Source of the DNA: Nocardioides sp. L-11A
GTDB lineage: Bacteria; Actinomycetota; Actinomycetes; Propionibacteriales; Nocardioidaceae
Direction: 5' to 3'
Length of the DNA: 64,000 nucleotides
Assembly: GCA_029961745.1 (NCBI GenBank)
Contig: CP124680.1
Coordinates: forward strand, 4,092,001 to 4,156,000
Under the pieces are notes generated by a model, which did not search any database, was not told the DNA's origin, and saw only the letters and a program-made list of their open reading frames with translations. Both the position numbers and the translations under genes were made by a program. Within the stretch, counting starts at the first letter, position 1. Every line of letters begins with the position of its first letter. Positions 1 to 7,878 of this stretch are shown piece by piece.

Positions 1-344
1 GCACCGAGCAGGCAGGTCGTGTGCATGTCGTGGCCGCAGGCGTGCATCACCGCAGTCTCGGTGCCGTCGGCGCCGGTCGCCGTCGCCTCGCTGGCATACG
101 GCAGTCCGGTCGCCTCCCGCACCGGCAGGGCGTCCATGTCGGCCCGCAGCAGCACCGTCGCCCCCTCCCCGCGAGTGAGGGTGGCGACGACGCCGGTCCC
201 GCCGACGCCGGTCGCGACGTCGTACCCGAGCGTGCGCAGCTGCTCGGCGACGATGCCGGCGGTGCGGTGCTCCTGGCGACCGAGCTCGGGGTGACGGTGC
301 AGGTCCTCGTAGATGGCGACCAGGTCGTCGAGGGTGGCAGGCAT
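1..344 (-). CDS. M20-family amidohydrolase, 5' part only
   Basis: The gene reads leftward and runs off the window edge, so only the first ~114 residues are present. They contain two hallmarks of the M20/amidohydrolase (hippurate hydrolase-like) zinc peptidase family: LLRADMDALP, carrying metal-site and catalytic-loop residues, and ACGHDMHTT with metal-binding His/Asp. The family cleaves amide bonds of N-acylated amino acids or similar substrates in the cytoplasm. The ATG at 344-342 starts with MPATLDDLVAIYEDLHRHPE, the usual N-terminus of the family. The substrate cannot be inferred. The gene is divergent from the tRNA-Leu gene. Confidence 0.9.
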   Translation of the reverse strand, partial: MPATLDDLVAIYEDLHRHPELGRQEHRTAGIVAEQLRTLGYDVATGVGGTGVVATLTRGEGATVLLRADMDALPVREATGLPYASEATATGADGTETAVMHACGHDMHTTCLLG

Positions 345-386
345 GGCTCGATCCTTCCCGGCGACACGCGCGCGGGCAATGCCTTC

Positions 387-392
387 TAGACT
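387..392 (+). promoter_or_regulatory. Candidate -10 box of tRNA-Leu
   Basis: TAGACT lies 13 bp before the mature 5' end of the tRNA and fits the actinobacterial -10 consensus TANNNT. No convincing -35 element stands at the usual distance. This is an inference from motif and position only. Confidence 0.45.
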
Positions 393-405
393 CGTGCCCG
401 CTCAC

Positions 406-490
406 GCCGGAGTGGTGGAACTGGCAGACACGCGGCACTTAGGATGCCGTGCCTTCGGGTGTGCGGGTTCGAGTCCCGCCTTCGGCACCA
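406..490 (+). tRNA. tRNA-Leu (anticodon UAG)
   Basis: The acceptor arms GCCGGAG and CTTCGGC pair over 7 bp with one G-U. The anticodon stem CGGCA/TGCCG encloses the loop CTTAGGA, giving anticodon UAG for CUA leucine codons. A long variable arm (type II tRNA, as expected for Leu) and a T arm with the loop GGTTCGAGTCC follow. The 3' ACCA is encoded in the DNA. The fold was worked out by eye and all arms are consistent. Confidence 0.97.
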
Positions 491-872
491 CATGGGTCAC
501 GTTGAATCCCCGGACGAGCGGGAGCTCAGCGGGGCTTCGCAGCGCCGCCCGGGGCATCGTGACGGGCCGTTTCTGGGCTCATTGTCGCCGGCTTGGGCGG
601 CCCCGCTTCCTGTCGGGCACCGCGGCCGGCCCGCTCCGACGACGGCAAAGCCTCCGACGGACACGTCCTACCGTCGCGAGACCATTCCTCCGCCTGGCTA
701 GGGAGGCGCCGATCGCTCTGTCCATTCCTCGATCGGCAACCGGCGCTGCCGCTACCTACGTGGGCGCCTCATCGGTCGAATCAGGTCCTCGTGCGGCACG
801 CTCCGTCGGATTTCCAACCGTCCCACCGGTTCCTAGTGGATTGGTTCCAGTCTCGTGCAGGAGCACACGTGG
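491..872. other. Intergenic gap between convergent tRNA-Leu and rdgB
   Basis: These 382 bp lie between a rightward tRNA gene and the 3' end of leftward rdgB. The open frames here look like composition shadows: Arg/Pro/Ser-rich, with no recognisable motif. The only structure I see is an 8-bp hairpin at 708-737 and a repeated CCATTCCTC at 682-690 and 722-730. I call no gene. Confidence 0.6.
708..737. terminator. Candidate hairpin between tRNA-Leu and rdgB
   Basis: GCCGATCG (708-715) is perfectly complementary to CGATCGGC (730-737) with a 14-nt loop. It lies between convergent genes and has no T-tract. It could end either transcript, but the stem is short and the assignment is weak. Confidence 0.35.
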
Positions 873-1475
873 TCAGGCCAGCAGGTCGGCGACCAGCGGC
901 GCGACCTCGCGCAGCGCCCTCCCGCGGTGGGAGATGGCGTCCTTGTCGGCGCGAGACAGCTCGGCGGTGGTCAGGCCGGGGTGGTCGTCGGCGACGAAGA
1001 GGACGTCGTAGCCGAAGCCGCCGCTGCCCCGCACCTCGCGGATCACGCGGCCGTCCATGCGGCCCTCGACGACGAGCTCGCGGCCGTCGGGGTGGACGAC
1101 GGCGACCGCGCAGGCGAAGTGGGCGGAGCGGCGCTCGTCGGGGACGTCGTGGAGCTGGGCGAGCAGCAGCTCGTTGTTGCGCTGGTCGCTCTTGGGTGGG
1201 CCCGACCAGCGCGCGGAGAGCACGCCGGGCATGCCGTTCAGGGCATCGACGCACAGGCCGGAGTCGTCGGCCAGGGTGGGCAGGCCGGTGGCGGCGACGC
1301 CCGCCCGGGCCTTGAGCAGGGCGTTGCCCTCGAAGGTGGGCTGGTCCTCGACCGGCTCGTCGAACGGGGTGACGTCGTCGAGGCCGACGACCTCGACCGT
1401 GCCCATGTGCTCGGCGAGGATCCGGCGCATCTCCTCGACCTTCTTGGCGTTGCGGGACGCGACGAGCACCTTCAC
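873..1475 (-). CDS. rdgB: XTP/dITP diphosphatase (RdgB/HAM1 family)
   Basis: A 200-residue protein of normal length for the Ham1/RdgB family, which hydrolyses non-canonical purine triphosphates (dITP, XTP) to monophosphates and keeps them out of DNA. It shows the N-terminal [10 protein letters not shown] (consensus T/S-x-N-x-x-K), [18 protein letters not shown] with the metal-binding acidic residues, [12 protein letters not shown], and the C-terminal SHRGRAL nucleotide-contact motif. Its ATG overlaps the rph stop by 4 bp, so the two are probably translationally coupled. The rph-rdgB pairing is common in actinobacteria. Confidence 0.97.
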   Translation of the reverse strand: MKVLVASRNAKKVEEMRRILAEHMGTVEVVGLDDVTPFDEPVEDQPTFEGNALLKARAGVAATGLPTLADDSGLCVDALNGMPGVLSARWSGPPKSDQRNNELLLAQLHDVPDERRSAHFACAVAVVHPDGRELVVEGRMDGRVIREVRGSGGFGYDVLFVADDHPGLTTAELSRADKDAISHRGRALREVAPLVADLLA

Positions 1476-2179
1476 GAGCGCAGCGAATCCTGCTGCAGGC
1501 GGGTCAGGTCGGCGCAGCCCTTCTCGGCCAGCGCCAGGAGCGCGTCGAGCTCGGCCCGGTCGAAGGGGGCGCCCTCCGCGGTGCCTTGGACCTCGACGAA
1601 CCTGCCGTCGCCGGTCATCACGACGTTCATGTCGGTCTCGGCCCGCACATCCTCGACGTAGGGCAGGTCGAGGCGGGGTACGCCGTCGATGATGCCGACG
1701 CTCACCGCGGCCACCGAGCCGGTGAGCGCGCCCGGGACGCCGAGCTTCGCACAGGCGTCGGCGAGGGCGACGTAGGCGCCGGTGATGGCCGCGGTCCGGG
1801 TGCCGCCGTCGGCCTGGAGCACGTCGCAGTCGATCTGGATCGTGTTCTCGCGCAGCGCCTTGTCGTCGATCACCGCGCGCAGGGACCGGCCGATGAGGCG
1901 GCTGATCTCGTGGGTGCGGCCGCCGATCCGGCCCTTGACCGACTCACGGTCCGAGCGGGTGTTGGTGGAGGCGGGGAGCATGGCGTACTCGGCCGTGACC
2001 CAGCCCAGGCCCGAGCCCTTGCGCCACCGCGGGACGCCTTCGGACGCGGACGCGGCACACAGCACGCGGGTCCGGCCGAACTCGACCAGCACCGAGCCGG
2101 CGGGGTGGTCGAGCCAGTTGCGGGTGATCGTGATGGGGCGCAGCTCGTCGTCGGCGCGGCCGTCCTCGCGGGTGCTCAT
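1472..2179 (-). CDS. rph: Ribonuclease PH
   Basis: A 235-residue phosphorolytic 3'-5' exoribonuclease that trims tRNA 3' ends and releases nucleoside diphosphates. The typical N-terminus [10 protein letters not shown], the stretch [20 protein letters not shown], and the [20 protein letters not shown] block with catalytic acidic residues are all present. The ATG at 2179 is preceded by sequence with no competing start. It overlaps rdgB by 4 bp and lies 9 bp downstream of the SGNH hydrolase gene, so all three may share a transcript. Confidence 0.97.
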   Translation of the reverse strand: MSTREDGRADDELRPITITRNWLDHPAGSVLVEFGRTRVLCAASASEGVPRWRKGSGLGWVTAEYAMLPASTNTRSDRESVKGRIGGRTHEISRLIGRSLRAVIDDKALRENTIQIDCDVLQADGGTRTAAITGAYVALADACAKLGVPGALTGSVAAVSVGIIDGVPRLDLPYVEDVRAETDMNVVMTGDGRFVEVQGTAEGAPFDRAELDALLALAEKGCADLTRLQQDSLRS

Positions 2180-2188
2180 GAGAGCAAC

Positions 2189-2947
2189 CTACCGAGCGAC
2201 CGTCCAGGCCCGACGGACCGCCCACGGCCCCAGGTCCCGCGCGCGCCGCCCGAACCACGGAGCACCCTCGGTGACCATCCAGGCCACGTCGCGGCGCCAG
2301 CTCGGAGGGCAGCCGCCACCGGGCTCGAGGCTCGGCAACGGGAGGTCGTAGCCGGCCGACCGCAGCCGTTCGGCCCACGCCCGGGCCAGTGCGCGGTGTC
2401 CCACCTCGGAGGGGTGGAAGCGATCGACCGACCAGCACGCCCGGTCCGTGACCTCGGGCATCAGCGCGAGGTCGAGCCGGAGCCCGCCGTACCTCGCGTG
2501 CAGGTCGTCGTACACCTCGTTGACGAGAGCGATCCGGTCCGCCATCGGCCGCACCAGGATCCGCGGCAGCCCGAGCAGCGCTGCGTGATCGTGCCACCGC
2601 ACCGTCATCAGCGTGGCGCCACCGTCGACGAGCGCTCCGGCGACGTGATGCAGGTCGGCGTGCAGCCGGTCGGGGTTCCACGTCGAACGGAGCGTGTCGT
2701 TGACGCCGACGAGCAGGGAGGCGAGGTCGGGCCGGTGGGCCAGCGCCTCCTCGAGCTGGCGCTCGCGCACGATCGCGGCGGTGGCGCCGGAGGCGGCGAC
2801 ATTGCAGAACGAGACGTCGTACGACGTCCGCAGCGACTCGGCCAGCAGCCGGGCCCACCCCCGCCAACCGCCGCCCGGGAGCGGGTCGCCGAGCCCGACG
2901 GTGGTGCTGTCGCCGAGGGCGGCGAAGCGGAGGTATCCGTTGCCCAC
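2189..2947 (-). CDS. SGNH/GDSL-family hydrolase
   Basis: About 252 residues with the SGNH esterase/lipase blocks: block I ALGDSTTVGLG (nucleophile Ser), block III GVNDTL (Gly/Asn of the oxyanion hole) and block V DRFHPSEVGH (catalytic Asp and His). No signal peptide is visible, so it is probably cytoplasmic. The substrate is unknown; the family includes esterases and carbohydrate deacetylases. I chose the GTG at 2947. A TTG at 2956 adds three residues but lies in the T-rich tail of the upstream hairpin, and neither has a clear ribosome-binding site. The last ~60 residues after the catalytic His are basic and Trp-rich. Confidence 0.85.
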   Translation of the reverse strand: MGNGYLRFAALGDSTTVGLGDPLPGGGWRGWARLLAESLRTSYDVSFCNVAASGATAAIVRERQLEEALAHRPDLASLLVGVNDTLRSTWNPDRLHADLHHVAGALVDGGATLMTVRWHDHAALLGLPRILVRPMADRIALVNEVYDDLHARYGGLRLDLALMPEVTDRACWSVDRFHPSEVGHRALARAWAERLRSAGYDLPLPSLEPGGGCPPSWRRDVAWMVTEGAPWFGRRARDLGPWAVRRAWTVAR

Positions 2948-2956
2948 GAGAAACAA

Positions 2957-2993
2957 CCGTGGCGGAGCCCGCTACCTGCAGGCTCCGCCACGG
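2957..2993 (-). terminator. Intrinsic terminator of the ABC exporter operon
   Basis: A perfect 13-bp inverted repeat: CCGTGGCGGAGCC at 2957-2969 and its complement at 2981-2993, with an 11-nt loop. Read leftward it is followed by TTGTTTCT, a short U-rich run, which is unusual in this GC-rich window. It lies 40 bp past the permease stop and directly against the SGNH start. Confidence 0.8.
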
Positions 2994-3033
2994 TGACGTG
3001 TCCGGCAATCTTCGGTGAAGCGCCGGGGTGGTG

Positions 3034-3834
3034 CTACTTGAACTCGATGCGCAGCAGCCGCATGGTGCCCAGGACCAACGGGATCACGAGCCAGATCACG
3101 CCGGAGGTCGCGATCTGGGCCCACTCCTCACCGGAGGGCTGGTAGTCGCCGCTGAACAGCGGCATCTGCGCGGTGTTGAACTCGATCCACGGCGCGACCT
3201 TCTCGAAGCCGGAGCTCAGCGCGCTGAGGATGCCGACCGCGGTCGGCAGGATCAGGCCGTAGACGAAGTAGACGACGATGCCCGCCGGGGTGTTCATCAG
3301 CAACGTCGCGATGGCGAAGCCGACGAGGATGCCGATCAGGTTGGCCAGCACGAAGCCGTTGAACAGCAGGTTGCCGTCGACCGACCACTCGGGCGAGGCA
3401 CCGGTCGCCGACGCGATCAGCGTGAAGACGACCGCGAGCAGCGCGGCCAGCACCATCACCGTCGCGGCCAGGCTGATGCCGGCCAGGAACTTGGCGGCGA
3501 CCACGCGCGAGCGCTGAGGCTCCAGGGTGAAGGTCACCAGGCCGTTGCGCTGCGACTGCTCGCTCGTGACCAGCATGATGACGAGGATCGGCAGGAAGTA
3601 GCCGAGTACGCCGCCGCCGACGCCGAGCAGGTCCTCGAAGTTCTTGGAGTCGTCGGGTGCGGCGAGGGTGTAGATCAGCAGGACGACGAGGACCAGGCCG
3701 ACGATCGAGGTCGCGAACCAGAAGCCGGCGCGGGTGTCGATCGCCTTGCGGATCTCGACGCCGACGAGACGGCTCAGCGGGGTGCGCGGCGTACCGGAGA
3801 CATCCAGGGTGGGGACGGTGGTCGTGGTGCTCAT
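3034..3834 (-). CDS. ABC-2 type transporter permease
   Basis: A 266-residue integral membrane protein. After a ~30-residue cytoplasmic start (LSRLVGVEIRKAIDTRAGF, typical of ABC-2/NatB-like permeases) I count six hydrophobic segments, including ATSIVGLVLVVLLIYTLAA, MVLAALLAVVFTLIASATG, and the last near LVIPLVLGTMRLLRI. It should form the membrane part of an exporter with the upstream ATPase, whose stop overlaps this ATG by 4 bp. The ATG at 3834 was chosen for that overlap. A longer in-frame extension only mirrors the ATPase gene. The substrate is unknown. Confidence 0.9.
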   Translation of the reverse strand: MSTTTTVPTLDVSGTPRTPLSRLVGVEIRKAIDTRAGFWFATSIVGLVLVVLLIYTLAAPDDSKNFEDLLGVGGGVLGYFLPILVIMLVTSEQSQRNGLVTFTLEPQRSRVVAAKFLAGISLAATVMVLAALLAVVFTLIASATGASPEWSVDGNLLFNGFVLANLIGILVGFAIATLLMNTPAGIVVYFVYGLILPTAVGILSALSSGFEKVAPWIEFNTAQMPLFSGDYQPSGEEWAQIATSGVIWLVIPLVLGTMRLLRIEFK

Positions 3835-4769
3835 GCGGGGATACCTCCGGGGGTGGGGGCGCCGAATCCGGGGACGGCCTCGCGGGCGTCGGCCGAGGTC
3901 AGCTCGAGGAACAGATCCTCCAGGCCGGCGCCGCCGGACCGGAGGTCGGTGAGGACGACACCGGCGGTGAGGGCGGTGCGACCGACCTGCTCCGGGCTCG
4001 CCTGCACCTTGAGGCCCGCACCCGCCGGCTCCACGGCGTGACCCGCGTGGGTCAGCGCGGCGCCGAGCGCGGTGTTGTCGAGCGAGGTCACCATCGTGGT
4101 CGGCGTGCCGCTCGCGCCGGCGAGCAGCGTCTCCCGGTTGCCCTGGGCGACGATCTTGCCGCGCCCGATGAGGATCATCTCGTCGGCGATCTGCTCGACC
4201 TCGTGCAGCAGGTGGCTGGACAGCAGCACCGTGCCGCCGCGGTCGGCGTACCCCTTGAGCAGGCCGCGCATCCATCGGATGCCGGCCGGGTCGAGGCCGT
4301 TGGCGGGCTCGTCCAGGATGAGGACCGACGGGTCGCCGAGCAGGGCGTGGGCGATGCCGAGACGCTGCTTCATGCCGAGCGAGTAGTTGCGCAGACGGCG
4401 GCCCGCCTCGTCGTCGTTGAGCCCGACCAGGGCGAGCATCTCGTCGACCCGGGTCTTCGGCAGGCCCATCGTCTGCGCGGCGATGGAGAGGATCTCCCGA
4501 CCCGAGCGGCCGACGTGCTGGGCCGAGGCGTCGAGCAGGGTGCCGACGTGGCGGCCCGGGTTGGGGATGTCGTGGTAGCGCAGACCACCGATCGTGATCT
4601 GACCACGGGTCGGGAGGGTGAGGCCGACCATCACCCGCATGGTGGTCGTCTTGCCGGCGCCGTTGGGGCCGAGGAAGCCGGTCACCCGGCCGGGCTGGCA
4701 GACGAAGCTGACGTCGTCCACGGCGGTGTAGGCGCCGTAGGTCTTGGTGAGTCGATCAACGGTGATCAT
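3831..4769 (-). CDS. ABC transporter ATP-binding protein (ABC-2 exporter type)
   Basis: A 312-residue ATPase with Walker A GPNGAGKTTT, signature YSLGMKQRLGIA, Walker B VLILDEPANGLDP and H-loop SSHLLHEV. The C-terminal ~80 residues ending in LEDLFLELT are typical of DrrA/bacitracin-type exporter ATPases. It is the first gene of a two-gene operon with the permease. The operon is divergent from a NarL-type two-component system, a common arrangement in which the regulator controls the transporter. That link is inference from position. The transported compound cannot be told. Confidence 0.95.
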   Translation of the reverse strand: MITVDRLTKTYGAYTAVDDVSFVCQPGRVTGFLGPNGAGKTTTMRVMVGLTLPTRGQITIGGLRYHDIPNPGRHVGTLLDASAQHVGRSGREILSIAAQTMGLPKTRVDEMLALVGLNDDEAGRRLRNYSLGMKQRLGIAHALLGDPSVLILDEPANGLDPAGIRWMRGLLKGYADRGGTVLLSSHLLHEVEQIADEMILIGRGKIVAQGNRETLLAGASGTPTTMVTSLDNTALGAALTHAGHAVEPAGAGLKVQASPEQVGRTALTAGVVLTDLRSGGAGLEDLFLELTSADAREAVPGFGAPTPGGIPA

Positions 4770-4898
4770 GGCTCCAGCCTGCCCGAACGGCCGCCTCCGC
4801 ACATCGAACCCGCGTCGCGAGTCGCACCGACCAAAGTAGGTGTCGGTCCGGTCCCCGGGCGCTGCCCGGAGCCCGACCGGTGACACTAGCCTCGGACC
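4770..4898. promoter_or_regulatory. Divergent promoter region, ABC exporter / two-component system
   Basis: These 129 bp separate the leftward ABC operon from the rightward kinase-regulator operon. TAGCCT at 4887-4892 stands 6 nt before the kinase ATG, where a -10 box for a leaderless transcript would be. The likely response-regulator site lies here, but I cannot pick out a confident repeat. Confidence 0.5.
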
Positions 4899-6119
4899 AT
4901 GGACGCGCCCACGCCCGACGACTACCAGCCACGCCTGCGCTGGTACAGCCAGGTCTGGCGCTACCTCCTCGCCGCCTTCATCGGTCTGGTGGCGTGGCTC
5001 CCGATCATGGACGCGCAGCTCGACCGCAACCCGGTGCTGTTCTGGGTGGACCTCGTGGTCGGCCTGATCGCGTTCGGGCTCGTCGGCTTCCGGCGGCGGT
5101 GGCCGTTCACGATCGCCATCCTCACGCTGCTCATGGGGCCGGTCAGCTCGCTGTCCGCCGGTGCCTCCGCTCTCGCCACCGTGTCGCTGGCCACCCGCCG
5201 CCGGTGGTGGCAGGTGATCACCGCGGGCGCCCTCAACGTCGTGGTCAGCCTGGTCTACTACGAGATCCAGCCGGACGAGACGGTCGATCCGTGGTGGGTG
5301 AACCTCTCGGTCACGGTCGCCGTCGTGATGGCGATCATGGCCTGGGGCATGTACATCGGCTCGCGCCGCGAACTGGTCTGGACGCTGCGCCAGCGCGCCG
5401 AGACCGCCGAGGCGGAGCGCGACCTGCGCGCCACGCAGGCCCGCTCGACCGAGCGGGCGCGGATCGCTCGGGAGATGCACGACGTCCTCGCCCACCGGAT
5501 CTCGCAGATCTCCATGCACGCCGGTGCCCTCACCTACCGCGAGGACCTCTCCGCGGAGGAGATGCGCAGCAGCGTCGCGGTCATCCAGGCCAAGGCGCAC
5601 GAGGCCCTCACCGACCTGCGCGAGGTGCTCGGCGTGCTGCGCGACACCGACGGCGCCGGAGGCCCGCTGACCGGCCCGCAGCCCACCCACCGTGACCTCG
5701 ATGCCCTCGTCGCGGACGCCCGCGCGGCCGGCGCCGTCATCGAGTACGACGACGAGCTGGTCCCCGGCGACGGCGAGCTGCCCGACGCCGTCGGCCGGAC
5801 CGTGTACCGGATCGTGCAGGAGGGCATCACCAACGCGGGCAAGCACGCTCCGGCCGCCACGCTGCGGATCCGGGTCAGCGGCTCGCCCGCGGACGGCGTC
5901 GACGTCGTCCTCGCGAACGCACTCGGCTTCGGGCCCACCCGGACGCCCGGCGCCGGCCTCGGCCTGGTCGGCCTGACCGAGCGGGCCGAGCTGCGGGGCG
6001 GCACCCTCGAGCACCGCATCGAGCGCTGTCCCGACACGCCGGGGGCCGACGTCTTCGTGCTGCACGCCTGGCTACCGTGGGCCGCCGAGCAGGAAGCCGG
6101 CCACGAGGAGGCCTCATGA
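4899..6119 (+). CDS. Sensor histidine kinase, NarL/DesK type (HisKA_3)
   Basis: A 406-residue kinase. The N-terminal ~155 residues hold about five membrane segments with no large outer loop, so it may sense a membrane or intramembrane signal. A coiled linker (ETAEAERDLRATQARSTERARIARE) leads to the HisKA_3 motif REMHDVLAHR with phospho-acceptor His194. The ATPase domain shows the N-box VQEGITNAGKHAP and the glycine motif GAGLGLVGLTER. The stop overlaps the regulator start by 4 bp. It probably controls the divergent exporter. Confidence 0.95.
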   Translation: MDAPTPDDYQPRLRWYSQVWRYLLAAFIGLVAWLPIMDAQLDRNPVLFWVDLVVGLIAFGLVGFRRRWPFTIAILTLLMGPVSSLSAGASALATVSLATRRRWWQVITAGALNVVVSLVYYEIQPDETVDPWWVNLSVTVAVVMAIMAWGMYIGSRRELVWTLRQRAETAEAERDLRATQARSTERARIAREMHDVLAHRISQISMHAGALTYREDLSAEEMRSSVAVIQAKAHEALTDLREVLGVLRDTDGAGGPLTGPQPTHRDLDALVADARAAGAVIEYDDELVPGDGELPDAVGRTVYRIVQEGITNAGKHAPAATLRIRVSGSPADGVDVVLANALGFGPTRTPGAGLGLVGLTERAELRGGTLEHRIERCPDTPGADVFVLHAWLPWAAEQEAGHEEAS

Positions 6120-6793
6120 CGGACCCGTCGAGCGAGCAGATCCGTGTCATCGTCGTCGACGACGACCCCCTGGTGCGCTCCGCGCTGTCCCTCATGCTCG
6201 GCGGCCAGGCCGACATCGCGGTCGTCGGCGAGGCCGCGGACGGTCGCGCCGGCATCGCCCTGGCCCGCGAGCTGCGCCCCGACGTCGTCCTCATGGACAT
6301 CCGGATGCCCGTCCTCGACGGGCTCGCCGCGACCCGGATCCTGCACGCCGATTCCCTGCCGCCGCGGGTGATCGTGCTGACCACCTTCGACGCCGACGAC
6401 TACGTCGTGGGCGCGCTCGCCGCCGGGGCCGACGGCTTCCTGCTCAAGGACACCGCGCCGCCCGAGATCGTCGCCGCCCTCCGCAAGGTCGCCGCGGGCG
6501 ACCCCATGCTCTCGCCGTCAGTCACCCGCACCCTGATCGAGCGGGTCCGCACCGGCTCCGGGGACCAGCGCGCCGCCGACGCCCAGCGCCGGCTGGACCG
6601 GCTCACCGAGCGGGAACTCGATGTCGCCGGCGCCGTCGGCCGTGGCCTCTCCAACGCCGAGATCGCCGCGGAGCTCCACCTCTCGGTGCCCACCGTCAAG
6701 GGCCACGTCTCGAAGTTGTTCGAGAAGCTGGAGACCACCAACCGGGTCCAGATCGCGTTGACGATCCGCGACGCCGGGCATCCCGTGGAGTAA
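6116..6793 (+). CDS. LuxR/NarL-family response regulator
   Basis: A 225-residue partner of the preceding kinase. The receiver domain shows the acidic pair DDD near residue 15, the phosphorylation site Asp61 in VLMDIRMPVLDG, and the conserved Lys in GFLLKDTAP. The C-terminal GerE/LuxR helix-turn-helix is LTERELDVAGAVGRGLSNAE followed by PTVKGHVSKLFEKL. The ATG at 6116 is fixed by its overlap (ATGA) with the kinase stop; an upstream frame extension is not needed. Confidence 0.96.
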   Translation: MTDPSSEQIRVIVVDDDPLVRSALSLMLGGQADIAVVGEAADGRAGIALARELRPDVVLMDIRMPVLDGLAATRILHADSLPPRVIVLTTFDADDYVVGALAAGADGFLLKDTAPPEIVAALRKVAAGDPMLSPSVTRTLIERVRTGSGDQRAADAQRRLDRLTERELDVAGAVGRGLSNAEIAAELHLSVPTVKGHVSKLFEKLETTNRVQIALTIRDAGHPVE

Positions 6794-6833
6794 TCCGCTC
6801 GCCTGCCCCGCCGCGGTGGGCTTGGGTGGGGGT

Positions 6834-7178
6834 GTGTCCCTGCCCGAGTTCCCCTGGCCCGAGAGCCCCGAGCGTGTGGAGTGGCGCCTGCACTGCCTGG
6901 TCGCGAGCCTGCTGGGCCCGGCCGAGCTCTGCACGGTGCGGCTCGAGTGGGTCACTCCCCACGCGCATCACTTCGACCAGCCTGACGCCGGGTGGGTCGC
7001 GATGCGGCTGACGGTCGTGACGGTCGACGACGAGATCTTCCAGAAGGAGATCTGGGGACCGGCGCCCTATCGGGATGGGGAGGGCGAACTCCATCAGCTC
7101 GCGAGCGACCTCGAGGACTGGGCGTGCGAGACCCGGTTCGGCTGGGGCCAGCAACGACTCGCGACCGTCCCGGACTGA
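6834..7178 (+). CDS. Hypothetical protein, 114 residues
   Basis: I do not recognise this protein. It is soluble, acidic and Trp-rich (SLPEFPWPESPERVEWRLH near the start, DWACETRFGWGQQR near the end), with no signal peptide or membrane segment. The GTG at 6834 is preceded by a G-rich stretch that can act as a ribosome-binding site; an in-frame ATG 18 bp upstream is possible. Codon composition matches its neighbours. It stands alone between the response regulator and vapBC, in the same direction. Confidence 0.6.
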   Translation: MSLPEFPWPESPERVEWRLHCLVASLLGPAELCTVRLEWVTPHAHHFDQPDAGWVAMRLTVVTVDDEIFQKEIWGPAPYRDGEGELHQLASDLEDWACETRFGWGQQRLATVPD

Positions 7179-7195
7179 GCTCGTCGCAGACAGAC

Positions 7196-7228
7196 ATGCA
7201 CAACGCATGCAGATAGACTGGAATGCAT
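7196..7228 (+). promoter_or_regulatory. vapBC promoter/operator with repeated TGCA cores
   Basis: TAGACT at 7214-7219 is a candidate -10 box 7 nt before the antitoxin ATG. Around it are GCATGC (7205-7210), ATGCAT (7223-7228, overlapping the start codon) and an ATGCA at 7196-7200. Short palindromes overlapping the promoter are typical autoregulatory sites of VapB-type antitoxins. Binding is inferred. Confidence 0.5.
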
Positions 7229-7451
7229 GTCAACTCTTCAAGTTCGCAACGTCTCCGACGACCTGCGCCGCATTCTCAAGGAGCGCGCTGCTCGCCGGGG
7301 CATGAGCCTGTCCGACTACGTCCGCGAAGAGCTCGAGAGGACGGCCTCCCAGCCGACGTACGACGAGTGGCGCGACCGGGTCCGACTCCGCGGTGCGACG
7401 GCACCCACCACCAGCGCGGCCGACGTCCTGCGCGCCGAGCGCGAGCGGTGA
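7227..7451 (+). CDS. vapB: VapB/FitA-type antitoxin (ribbon-helix-helix)
   Basis: A 74-residue protein. The N-terminal ~40 residues (STLQVRNVSDDLRRILKERA, then GMSLSDYVREEL) match the FitA/VapB ribbon-helix-helix DNA-binding domain. The charged C-terminal tail, including PTYDEWRDRVRLRG, should wrap the toxin. It probably neutralises the downstream PIN toxin and represses its own promoter. Its TGA overlaps the toxin GTG by 4 bp. The start ATG lies in a palindrome, ATGCAT. Confidence 0.9.
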   Translation: MSTLQVRNVSDDLRRILKERAARRGMSLSDYVREELERTASQPTYDEWRDRVRLRGATAPTTSAADVLRAERER

Positions 7452-7849
7452 CCGCGGTCCTCGACGCCTCGGCTCTCGCGGAGATCGTCGCGAACACCCC
7501 GCGAGCCGTCGCTATCGACGAGTGGCTCGTCGGCCATGCCGGCGACCTGCACCTCCCCCATCTCGCCGTGGTCGAGACGGCCTCGGTCCTGCGCGGCTGG
7601 GCACGCAGCGATCAGATCACCGCAGCACGGGCCGCCGCGGCGCTGGAGGACCTCGCCGCGTTCCCCGCACGTCGATGGGCGGTCGACGACCTGCTCCCTC
7701 GGATCTGGTCGCTGCGTGACAACCTCACCGCTTACGACGCGACCTACCTGGCGTTGACCGAGAGCCTCGACGCCACCCTGATCACCTGCGACGCGCGGCT
7801 GCGCCGGGGCGCATCGGGCCACAGCGATGCGGACATCGTGGTTCCTTGA
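7448..7849 (+). CDS. vapC: VapC-type PIN-domain toxin
   Basis: A 133-residue PIN-domain endoribonuclease. The four acidic active-site residues are visible: Asp6 (VLDASAL), Glu43 (VVETASVL), Asp97 (LTAYDATYLAL) and Asp115 (LITCDARL). VapC toxins cut specific tRNAs or rRNA and arrest growth when the antitoxin is lost; the target here is unknown. The GTG start overlaps the antitoxin stop (GTGA), so the pair is translationally coupled. Its 3' end converges with the anti-sigma-like gene. Confidence 0.92.
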   Translation: MTAVLDASALAEIVANTPRAVAIDEWLVGHAGDLHLPHLAVVETASVLRGWARSDQITAARAAAALEDLAAFPARRWAVDDLLPRIWSLRDNLTAYDATYLALTESLDATLITCDARLRRGASGHSDADIVVP

Positions 7850-7878
7850 CCGGGTCCCGCGGCGGCGACACCGGTGGG

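Noticed and set aside
491..872. Hidden gene in the gap after tRNA-Leu
   Set aside because: The frames there are short or run over other genes, lack ribosome-binding sites and show no recognisable motif.
1586..3145. Long open frame opposite rph and the SGNH hydrolase gene
   Set aside because: It is an Arg/Gly/Ala-rich shadow produced by high GC at third positions; rph and the hydrolase are clearly conserved on the other strand. Similar shadows cover much of the window.
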